Source: Hygrocybe punicea (lineage: Eukaryota; Basidiomycota; Agaricomycetes; Agaricales; Hygrophoraceae). Taken from it: a DNA stretch of 22,079 bases. Within the stretch, counting starts at the first letter, position 1. Each line of letters begins with the position of its first letter. This document shows positions 1 through 8,619 of the stretch, in pieces. Under the pieces are notes generated by a model that worked only from the letters and a program-made list of their open reading frames with translations, was not told the origin of the DNA and searched no databases. The translations under genes and the position numbers were made by a program. The stretch is taken from the NCBI GenBank assembly GCA_963556145.1, contig CAUVYJ010000026.1, forward strand, positions 1 to 22,079, read 5' to 3'.

Positions 1-16
1 CCTGAATTAGCCAATC

Positions 17-125
17 ATGTGACTTAGACATGTGACTTGACTTGGTGATTTAACCAACTAGTCATGTGACTTAACTTGGTGATTTTACCAACTGTGTAAC
101 TTGACTTGGTAATATCATCAACTGT
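17..125. repeat. short degenerate tandem repeat, unit about 34-37 bp
   Basis: About three imperfect copies of a unit containing CATGTGACTTGACTTGGTGA followed by an ATTTAACCAACT-like tail are seen. Copies drift toward the right end (TAACTTGACTTGG, then ATATCATCAACTG). There is no open frame. Confidence 0.6.
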
Positions 126-559
126 TTAATATCACAAGGTAGTTAGTATTTGAGTTGTGAATTTAACAATCTTTTTACTACTTTGAGTGCATCAGTTGTG
201 ATAATGTAATAACTGTCAGATCAGATGTACAAACTATATTGAAATATCAATTATGATTGCATTATGTACATTTGAAAGATGATTGTTATTGTTATCAGTT
301 ACATGTTCATCTGCTATGCAGTTTTAAGTGTAAATATGTGCTATTTAACTGATATTGAAAATTTTGAGAATTTGATAAAATATACTAATCATGTGAACTT
401 ACCAAGGTCAAATGCAGTGTCCATTGACATGGACTAGGTTGCTTGATAATAAAGCATGACTAGACCTATATGCTAATTTTTTTTTTTTTTTTCAGATTCA
501 TTGTTCAACATGCCCAAGAGAAATCTCCTCTTGAACTATAAGTCTTGTCTGAGGTACTT
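126..559. other. AT-rich non-coding DNA
   Basis: AT-rich sequence with no open frame and no recognisable RNA gene. A T-tract followed by CAG at about 479-494 resembles a 3' splice site, but no flanking exons could be identified, so it is not called. Confidence 0.5.
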
Positions 560-1470
560 ACCCAAGATCCCCCTTTATATCTCAAAGGCTTGCCCATAAT
601 GCCCCCATAATGCCCCCCAAAATCCCCCTTCTTGTCTGAAATGCTTGCCCACAATGCCCCCAAAGATCCCCCTACATGTCCCAAATACTTGTCTAAAATG
701 CCCCCATAGATCCCCCAACATGACTGAAATTCTTGCCCAAAATCCCCCCCAAAGATCTCCCTTCATGCCCCAAATACTTGTCCAAGATGCTTCCCAAAGA
801 TCCTCCTCCTTGTCTAAAATGCTTGCCCAAAATGCCCCCCAAAGATCCTCCTTCATGTCCCAAATACTTGCCCACAATGTCCTCCAAAGATCCCCCAACA
901 TAACTCAAATGCTTGCTCAAAATGTCCCCCAAAGATCCCCCTTCTTGGCTAAAATGCTTGCCCAAAAAGCCCCCCAAAGAGCCCCCCACATGTCTCAAAT
1001 GCTTGCCCAAAGTCCCCTCAAAGATCCCCCACATGACTGAAAGACTTGCCCAACATCCCCCTCCTTGTCTGAAATGCTTGCCCACAATGCCTCCAAAGAT
1101 TCCCCCACATGTCCCAAATACTAGTCTAAAATGCCCCCCACAGATCCCCCCACATGACTAAACTGCTTGCCCAAAATGCCCCCCTAAGATCCCCCCACAT
1201 GACTCAAAGACTTGCCCAACAACCTCCCATAAGTTCCAAATACTTGCCCCCAATGCCCCCAAAAGATCCCCTCATATGACTCAAATGCTTTCCCAAAAAA
1301 CCCCCCAAAGAACCCTCCACATGTCCTCAAGACTTGCCCACAATGACCCCCAAAGATCCCCCCACATTACTCAAAAACCCCCCCAAATATCCCCCCACAT
1401 GTCCTCAAGACTTGTCCACAATGGCCCCCAAAGTTCCCCCCACATCACTCAAAAACTTGCCCAAGTTCCC
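560..1470. repeat. 45-bp minisatellite, about 20 degenerate copies
   Basis: The unit reads roughly AAATGCTTGCCCAAAATG, then a C-run, AAAGATCC, C-run and a CATGTCCC-like end. The period is 45 bp, measured from one AAATxCTTGCCCA to the next. Because 45 is a multiple of three and the unit has few stops, long overlapping open frames appear on both strands (about 130 codons each). They encode only 15-residue repeats (MLAQNxPQRSPxx on the plus strand, GGSLGxILGK on the minus strand) and have no convincing start, splice or domain context. I read this as non-coding satellite DNA. A repeat protein cannot be excluded without transcript data. Confidence 0.8.
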
Positions 1471-1473
1471 CCT

Positions 1474-1621
1474 CCTGGTCCTGGTCCTGGTCCTGGTCCT
1501 GGTCCAAAGGTTCCCAAACAGGCAATTCCTGGTCCAAAATCCTTGTCCAAAATCCTCTGAGGTTCTCAAAAGGAAATTCCTTGTCCAAAATGCTTAGTAA
1601 TCCTGGTCCTGGTCCTGGTCC
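1474..1621. repeat. CCTGGT hexamer repeats in two clusters
   Basis: Perfect CCTGGT hexamers run at 1474-1505 (five copies plus a partial) and again at 1602-1621 (three copies). The spacer between contains TTCCTGGTCCAAAA-like half-units. They directly follow the 45-bp minisatellite and look like an expansion from its edge. Confidence 0.75.
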
Positions 1622-1643
1622 CGGATCCCGGGGCGGGATCCGG
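1621..1643. repeat. GC-rich palindrome
   Basis: CCGGATCCCG and CGGGATCCGG form 10-bp arms around a GGG spacer. It marks the abrupt boundary between the C-rich minisatellite block and normal-composition DNA. No matching copy at the far side of the satellite was found, so it is not shown to be an element end. Confidence 0.6.
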
Positions 1644-2176
1644 AAAGTATATTATTAGTTTTTAATGGAGATTGTATTCAATTTTGTGCCGAATATATTC
1701 CCGCCTACCGGTCATATCATGACCTTGCCATGTCCAAGAAAGCTCCCACCTGTGCATCTCTTTCATCCGCTCAAACAAAACCACCACCATGTTGATTGCT
1801 AGCCTAAAACGAGGTTTCCCAGTCGAGGTTAGCTTGGCGTGGGGTGATCTTGACAAAGGCTGTTCAGTGACACTAGAACTTAGACGCAAGCAAGGATGAT
1901 TCAACGCGGAATATATCACCCCATTTGGAAACTTAGAGAGGTGAACAAAATCTAATTGTCGTACCCGAAATCTCTCAAAGTTAAGTCCTAAATGATGCGA
2001 GGCGTCCTTGTGAGGGAAGATGCTAAGAACAATGAGACCACACGCATATCACCTCTCTGAGCTTGACAATGGCAGACCTGAGCAGTTGTTCTGGAGTTTG
2101 GGAGATTTGTCGGTGATCATGGCCGAGGCTCTGACACTACGTGCTTGGCCCACATGAGAAACTAGTCTCGAACCCA
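1644..2176. other. unassigned DNA upstream of the trypsin-like gene
   Basis: An open frame of 85 codons on the minus strand (1662-1919) has no recognisable domain, splice pattern or neighbour relationship. The segment adjoining 2177 should contain the promoter of the gene starting at 2191, but I see no clear TATA box or other motif. Confidence 0.35.
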
Positions 2177-2221
2177 GGCAACTTCGCCATATGAAGGGTT
2201 TTCCCGATGAGGAAAACCCTT
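2177..2221 (+). repeat. shared leader plus palindrome, copy 1
   Basis: GGCAACTTCGCCAT (2177-2190) is followed by ATG and a palindrome, AAGGGTTTTCC (2194-2204) and GGAAAACCCTT (2211-2221), with a 6-nt spacer. The same leader and palindrome occur on the opposite strand at 8138-8180, at the 5' end of the convergent NTPase gene. The palindrome is inside the first coding exon and encodes KGFP in both genes. Confidence 0.85.
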
Positions 2222-4187
2222 CGTATGATGAAATTTCCGAATCAAGTGAGTCCTTTTACGTTTTATTGGCTTTCTTCTGTACTGACATGCTCATATACCC
2301 TTCTAGTCGATAAATGGTACGGCCATGTCCATTCCCAAGCCTTCGACGACGAATGCGATGAGGTGTACAAGCGTCTCTCGTCCGGTTCTGAGTCCGGCAA
2401 ATCCAAGCGTGCCAAGATCTTCCAGGTCGCCGATTCCTCTAGCGACACTACCTACGACTCCATACACGAAGTCTCAAAGCTCGAGAGGCTCCTTTATTAC
2501 TTTGGTCTCAGCGGCAACGGACGACCTGGCCCTAAGCTCGTCTACAGGACGTCTACGGATGTCTTCACGCCTCCTACAGGGCCAGAGTACATTCGCGTTA
2601 TGCAGCTTCTCCCTGTCTACGATCACGGCAAACTTAGCAAGGACAACCTTTGGAACACGATTCGTGAGGAGGTACGTGATCTTCTCGGAGCGTAGCATTC
2701 TGCGGACTGACACTCGTTCCAAGGTTGTGAAACTTCTCGACAAGCAACAAATCCAGCACACCTCCGTCGAACTCGCCCGCTTTGGGTGGGATGAGCAGAA
2801 CGAGGACGGCGGCAGAAAGCCAGTTACCACTCGCGTTACTATCTGGATTGGAGTGCTGCCAGACACCACCATCGGCAAGGCCGTGTTCAACTCCTCTCAG
2901 GACATCCTCGAACTCCTCAAGCAGCACAAGGTTGACGGCCTACTCGAAGTGGCGTGTCGGGAATCGGTAGTCCATCCGCTCGCCGGCTCTGAGCTGTTCG
3001 CACCCATGGACAATGACCATCACCTCAAGGACGTCATGGATTGGGTCACCACGTCCCTCAGCCTGCCCATCGCAGGCCTGAAGACTCTGCACAGGCAGGG
3101 GACCCTGGGATTCTACTTCTGAATCGGTAACGACCTCTACGCCGTCACGGCACGCCATGTTCTGTTCCCCACGGAGGAAGGCAACAAACCTTACAAACAC
3201 GTCGGTACATTCGTTTCCTCACCAAAGATGAGCGCAGTTCTAACTACACCTACCTAGCCGCTGCGCGCAAGAAAAAGGTCGTCCTGATGGGCACCTGGGC
3301 CTTTGAGGACTTCCTGGCATCCATCAAGGCCAAAATCGGCAACCTGAACAACACCGTCACCTTCCTGAAGAAGCGCGCTACGGCACAGAGGAAGAAGGCC
3401 GATCCTGGTCTGGTGGCCACCGAAGCCAACATCGAGGCCCTCAAGGCGTTCTTTACCATGATGAAGAAGGACGAGTGGTCGGATGTGAACAACCGGGTCA
3501 TTGGCCACGTCGTCTGGGCCCCTCCGATCACTGGCAGCAATGCCCCCTACGGCTACACCAAAGATGTCTGCGTCATCAAGCTCAACGACAGGAAGTTCGC
3601 GGCGAATTTCAAAGGGGATGTGATTGATTTAGGAGCGTGCTGACCTGGCCTAACTAAAGGTGCACAATCTAACTGTTCATATTCCAGGCACCGAAATCGA
3701 GGCCAGCGAGTTCATGTCGAGAATGTACCCTCGAGATGACGCGCCTTCCGAGTTCGACTACCCCAACGATCGTCTTTACAAGCTCCAATGCATTCTCACT
3801 GCCACTCAGATCAAGCAGCCCAACAGTCAGGACTTGAACGGCGATCCAGTGCGATACGTCATCAGGAATGGTCACACTACCAGCACGACGATTGGTTGTC
3901 TTAACGGGTTCGAGTCTCACGTGCGCTACTACGGCATCCTCGGCAGCTTCGACTCCATCGAAGCAGCTGTCTATCCGTACAATAACGACTCCGGTTCTTC
4001 CTCCAAAGGCAGGGACTCTGGGGCTGAAGTCGCTGGTGCCGATAACGAGTTCGGTCTCCAACTTACCAGTGGTGCTGGTCCTACCGAATCGTCCGACGTC
4101 ACTTACTGCACCCCAATGTTCTGGCTCTGGGACAGCGTCATCAAGCCCGAGTTCCCAGGCGCCAACCTCCACTTCGACGCGATCTAG
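2191..4187 (+). pseudogene. trypsin-like serine protease family gene, decayed
   Basis: Not a named gene; I recognise the fold and a basidiomycete-expanded family by its conserved blocks. Exon 1 2191-2245, intron 2246-2306, exon 2 2307-2671, intron 2672-2723, exon 3 from 2724; phases agree. A pre-protease region with several conserved blocks (LLYYFGLSG, RTSTDVFTPPTGPE, RVTIWIGVLPDTT) precedes a trypsin-like core. That core holds His in TARHV (near 3146), Asp in YTKDVCVIKL (near 3560) and Ser in GRDSGA (near 4010), the expected His-Asp-Ser triad. Three lesions are seen. An in-frame TGA at 3120-3122 (codon 273) falls where the frame continues well on both sides. A one-base frameshift lies near 3206-3213. 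A last-intron donor reads GA instead of GT at 3633 (intron to 3687). The final exon ends at TAG 4185-4187. It converges on the NTPase gene 690 bp away. No signal peptide is seen. Confidence 0.8.
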
Positions 4188-4458
4188 GTTCATCTATTCC
4201 TCCTGTCTCATGCCCTCGTATCTATAGCTGACAACGTTACTAGGTGTCATTATTTATCGTCTTTTAAACTTGTTTACATTTGGCTAATCACCCGGCCACA
4301 CTCCTACTATTACCTCGACACCCAGCGTGTCCCCGTCACTGTCACCAGCTGACACATTCTCGCCGGAATCGTCATCCGCTGATGACCCATTATTTGTCGT
4401 CCCCGTCTGACGTCAAATCTTACGTCGCCACACCGGCTCATTCTTTTACCTTTCTCAT

Positions 4459-4514
4459 ATACCTCGGAAACGCCCCAAGGGCATTGTAAGCCCCTTGCCC
4501 CGTCTCCGAGGTAT
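4459..4514. repeat. inverted repeat (hairpin)
   Basis: ATACCTCGGA (4459-4468) pairs perfectly with TCCGAGGTAT (4505-4514). An inner CCAAGGG / CCCCTTG pair strengthens the stem. It sits in the shared 3' region of the convergent pair. Confidence 0.65.
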
Positions 4515-4695
4515 GCCATCGTCTCGCCTTCATTAACTTTTGTTTACCTTGTCCCTTTTCCCAGTTAATCTTACCCCTGTAAATTTTCCTGACCCACCTC
4601 TGCCCTCCCGCTTTTCCAGTCCTATTTTTTGTTACTACCGTTACACGGTTCCTTACTGTAAATCAAAAACCAAAAACTCAATTACTATTTTTTCG

Positions 4696-4723
4696 GACCG
4701 TGCCGCTGTTTCAGGGCACGGTC
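4696..4723. repeat. inverted repeat (hairpin)
   Basis: GACCGTGCC (4696-4704) and GGCACGGTC (4715-4723) are perfect 9-bp arms around a 10-nt loop. It resembles in style the GC-rich hairpins at 17089-17480, whose arms start GACGGC. Confidence 0.65.
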
Positions 4724-4876
4724 GCGCTTCCTATTCACTTTTCACTTCATAAGTGGGCCTGTGTGATTAGTGAAAATTGCAATAAATTATTTATTTCGAC
4801 TTTTCGCTGCCTTAATCAAACTAAAAATACAAGTTTTTGATGGTTGCCCAAGATAAGGTGCCCTCTTTCGGCTTCG

Positions 4877-7800
4877 CTAAGAAAAACCATCTTCCTCGTC
4901 TTCCACGTCTGACAGGAAGACTCCTTCCTGAGCCTCAGACTGGACTTGTACACCGTTGAGTTCAGGACAATCAATCCAATGATAGCAATTTGCGCCTCGA
5001 CTCCAGAACGGTTTCATTTTTCGGAGAGCGGCGATGGAAGCATCATCTCCCCGAGCATGTTCTCCCAGAAAATCACGAGAGCGCAGTAAAAGCGCAAAAC
5101 TTGCCCTTTGCTCTTCGAGGATTCCTCGGTACACAGTCGGGGAACAACCATAGGCTTTGATGCTGTAACGTGGATGGTCAGGACGAGGGTGATGATGAGT
5201 ACCTGATTTCGGGATGACAACTTTAGACGGGGTACTGATTATAGTTTGAGTGAATCTTTTCACAGGCGTCGTGAGTTGTGCCGCTGGGCTGTGAGCAGGT
5301 TTTTTGGATGCGATATTTTGCGTAGTAGCAGGCTTCCTCTGCGAGGATGAGCTTTTGGTTTTCGTGACTGCATTTTCCGGTATTGAGGTTTGCACACCAA
5401 CCTCCATAATTAGAGTGATGTAGGGACGTGAATCCGGGTGAGGTTCGGGCTTATGATTTGGACAGCCTGAGCAGTTTGCCTTGGGGAAGAAGCCAACGTC
5501 TTTCTCGTCGATGAAGTAGTTTCCTCCGTGCTTGCACCACTTAAATTGCACAAGAATACCCGACATAACCCACTCGCAGAGTTTTTTGTCCCAAAGAAGT
5601 ACGGGAATCACACAATCAAGCGTTGGTTGCCCACTGCGGCATGTAATAACCATGCTCCTCATGAACGCTGCCCAGGCGGAATACGTCGTCGTACCACTGT
5701 CATCCGCCATTTTCCCGAAGTGTGTGAAGCGTATTTTCGCACCTCAAAAGGCCTCCCGAAGTTTCTGAGGTTGGAGATCAACGTTTGGGCCTTGGTTACG
5801 GTTGTCGGGTCGGGAATCAAGGATGATCGTCGCGTGGGGTTCGGCAAACAGCATTTCTATGAAGGTGGTCAAGAGACATCCAGCGCTATAGTTGATACTG
5901 TCCTGAGCAGTAAGGTGCTCATGTCGTACGGCGCGCCGGTAGGCATCCCATATGAGTGCACGCCCTGCGAGTTCACCCATCTCGCCATAATTCAGCAGCC
6001 CGGATGTGATATTCTCGTTGACAATCTCGAGGAACGCGTTCGGCTTTTGCTCGGTCCAGGACGCAAGTTGTCTGCAAGCAGCTTCTGCTATGATAGGCTC
6101 CGACGGATACCCCGATCGCAGGTACACAAGGTCTTTCGGAACGGAAAAGGCAGTCCGCATATGGCTTGCAACCAAGGAGGCCTCAGTCAATTGAACATTT
6201 TCTCGCCGGACTTCGAAATCTAGCATCAAAATGCAGTCCACCACAGCCAATTTCGCCTTGGGTGACACCGCAGGAAACTGGATTTTGATATCGTGCGTGC
6301 CCAAAAGCTTCGCCTGCGCGAGTTCCATAACCTGAAGGCAAACAGAATCTTTTTTCAATCCGGCAGCCTGTATCATTGTCCAAAACCTACATGGGAGTCA
6401 GACAGAAGGAAAAACTTTGGGAAGGAAGGTACAGTTACACTCACAACGGCCTCCCAAATCGAGCTAAGTACTCTACGCTAGTAGTCTCTGCGAGAGACAT
6501 TGTTTCCGGCCTGATCAGCATATCAGGGTAGCAGTCAAAGGGCGTCTCGGTGATCGGAGCATGAATCATTGCTTGACCTTCGCGGATGCGAGCCGACCTG
6601 GCGAGGTTTCGAGGCGTGGCAAATTCGGCCAAATCACTATTTGTGGAGAGGAATATGGCAAACACAGGGAACTTCAAAAAAACATTTATGACGGAGCATA
6701 AGACATCATTTAACGTCTTCTGGGTTTCGTTTTGTGGTTTGTGTGGCGTCAATGAATGAGCTTCGTCGAAATATATGACCATTTCAATTGCGTATTCGGG
6801 TTTTCCGCTATACGACGCTCGCAGCTGCCTCAAAAGTCTTCCCAATTCACCCCTGGCTCGATTTTCCAGGGCAGTTTGCTCGACCTCATATATATTTTGA
6901 TCTCTACTAATAGATTGACGGGGGTTATCGGTCTGCACCGATCATGAGACCCGTTTCTATGACATGCTTCTTCACGCACCTTTGTAAACATGTCTTTCCC
7001 AGTGTCGTTGGCCACACGAGAATAAAGTTCCTGACGAATCTCAACTAGTTGCGTCGACCACCAAGCCGCGAACATACGGGAATTCGCAAACGTTGGTTTA
7101 TGTTTCTCCAGTTCGCTTCGAATACCTTCAAACAAGGATATGAAAAATCGAAGGTACATATTGGTGACCCCGTTCAGGTCAAGAACGCGAGTGAGACAGT
7201 TGCGGATGGTATCGTCAGCCGGTGGAAAGGCGAGATCTATTGGAAGATTAAGTCTCGCAAGACGAAATTGAGTCAATGAACAACTCACCTCGATCATCAA
7301 GGGCGGGTCGAAGGTTGAATGGAATAGTGAAAACTAATTTTGCTTGTTCGTGCACCATACGTGACTTGCCATAGCCGGAGCTCTGTATGATGGAAATTTG
7401 ATTTCCATAGAGTTCCGCTTTATTCAAGGCACAAATGTTGTTGAGCATCAGGACGTGAAGATCGCCGATATAGAGGTTATCCCAAGCTCTGCCGAGCACT
7501 GCATGATATTTTAGGCAACTCGACTTCTCCGAAGAGGGATTCCAATACCTTGTTCTAGACCAGAATAATCTTATCATCAAGGAATGTTCAAAAGTATGTC
7601 AATGCTCACTTGTGACCTCTCTGTCTGCGGTGGGTGGCAGACTCCTACAAGAGACACTGGGAGCATCCGGCCAGAGAAGGTCTGTGTAGTGTTGAGCCTC
7701 GGAGCTCAACGTTAGCAAGTTATGCTACAGCAAACACACCTATTCGTCGTACTTCCTTGAAGGACCCTGCTTGCCACGCGCTCCTTAGTACCCTCGCGAT

Positions 7801-8223
7801 GGAGGGTTCCCGATGAAGCAGTTGCTCGGCTTTGTCCGTTGAGAACGTTATTAGTCTGTTGTCCGCGGCGGTGATGTTGAAGAGAATTGTAGGCAAATCA
7901 GGTTCCTCATTGAACTTCCGGAATGCGCTAAATGCTTTCTCGATCTTCGCATCGAGTAGCTTGTGATCGTCATCGGTGAAGCCATCGCGCTCCTGCGATA
8001 CCTTTCTAAGGGCAGGAGTGGTGTAAGGTTCGGCGGAGGCATGTACATCGCCAACAGACAAGCGTGAAAAGTCGTTGGATATCGCGTCCATGATAGTTGC
8101 TGCCACGTGATCTTGGGCAGGCTCGTCATACCGGCCGAGGGTTTTCCCATGTGGAAAACCCTTGGAATGGCGAAGTTGCCGGCGGTAAGCATCGCATTGT
8201 CCCAAATGACCGAGTTGCCTCAT
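4877..8223 (-). pseudogene. P-loop NTPase family gene, decayed
   Basis: Not a named gene. Model: exons 8223-7753, 7681-7610, 7554-7289, 7236-6980, 6932-6445 and 6386-4877, about 1,020 codons; the five introns of 47-71 bp have GT..AG ends. Walker A is SSGYGKSR near 7362-7388, Walker B is MVIYFDEAH near 6755-6783, with a sensor-like IFLSTNS strand and an RFGRPLFW motif. These resemble the P-loop NTPases of Crinkler and RHS-type proteins; that link is inference from motifs. The long C-terminal part (ADDSGTTT, FKWCKHGGNYFIDEKDVGF, HPRYSIKAYGCSPTVY, LLRSRDFLGEH) is conserved in style but I do not know its function. Two lesions are seen: exon 3 carries one surplus base near 7485-7506, and TGA at 5744-5746 interrupts an otherwise continuous frame to TAG 4877-4879. 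The start is uncertain: ATG 8221-8223 is upstream of the shared palindrome, and ATG in IMDAISNDF (about 8091) is an alternative. Confidence 0.7.
8138..8180 (-). repeat. shared leader plus palindrome, copy 2
   Basis: On the minus strand, GGCAACTTCGCCAT (8180-8167) is followed by three bases (TCC where copy 1 has ATG) and then AAGGGTTTTCC, a 5-nt spacer and GGAAAACCCT (8163-8138). After it both copies encode a YDE tripeptide in the same frame. The start codon used in copy 1 is absent here. Confidence 0.85.
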
Positions 8224-8318
8224 CGCTATAGGTATCAGAGGCCGTTGAAAGAGGCCGCCAGCTTGTTATACCTGACCCTGACACTCTTCGTGTCCGTGTC
8301 GTCACACTGAGCAGTGGG

Positions 8319-8324
8319 TCAGGT
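8319..8324. other. target-site duplication TCAGGT, left
   Basis: TCAGGT directly abuts the left end of the KDZ element. The identical hexamer abuts the right end at 15761-15766. It therefore marks the insertion point, about 95 bp upstream of the NTPase reading frame. Confidence 0.85.
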
Positions 8325-8540
8325 CCACCTGTGAAGCCCAACTAACGCCTCCTATTAGAGGTGGACAAGGGTCTGTGTCCCTCTCTAAGTCAAGGGGTTT
8401 AGGGTGCGGTAGGGCCTCCTCCTATATTTCTCAGGTAGAGTGGGTGTAATATAGAGCGTAGTTTTGGTCTCTGTTTGTAGTCATTGTGGTTGTCATTGGC
8501 AACCATACCTGAGCTCATCGTGTCAGGCGATGAGCTCGAC
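8325..8540. repeat. left terminal inverted repeat of the KDZ element
   Basis: The reverse complement matches 15545-15760 with six differences and no gaps; weaker similarity continues inward about 15 bp more. Near the inner edge GAGCTCATCG (8511-8520) and CGATGAGCTC (8528-8537) form a perfect 10-bp stem with a 7-nt loop. Next to it is a GGTTG..CAACC stem with a mismatch. These are plausible transposase-binding hairpins. Confidence 0.92.
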
Positions 8541-8619
8541 TTTGTCACTAAAATTTGATCTCTTTACTAAAATTGAGACCAGACACAAGAAAAAATGTAA
8601 GACTACGATACGATAGAGT

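Larger units (their letters stand above)
4188..4876. other. intergenic region between two convergent genes
   Basis: No gene is seen. It contains two strong inverted repeats, listed separately, and AT-rich tracts near 4780-4840 that could serve 3' end formation for both convergent genes. Small open frames here have no domain or codon signal. Confidence 0.6.

Noticed and set aside
575..1560. Long overlapping frames on both strands as repeat-protein genes
   Set aside because: They are produced by a 45-bp stop-poor tandem repeat; no start, intron or domain context supports translation.
2325..2730. Plus-strand frame starting MSIPKPSTTN as the protease N-terminus
   Set aside because: It is the wrong phase upstream of 2724; the real protein uses the other frame, then an intron at 2672-2723 brings it into this frame.
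4280..4752. Small plus-strand frames between the convergent genes
   Set aside because: They are 69-70 codons with no recognisable features, overlapping hairpins and probable 3' regions.
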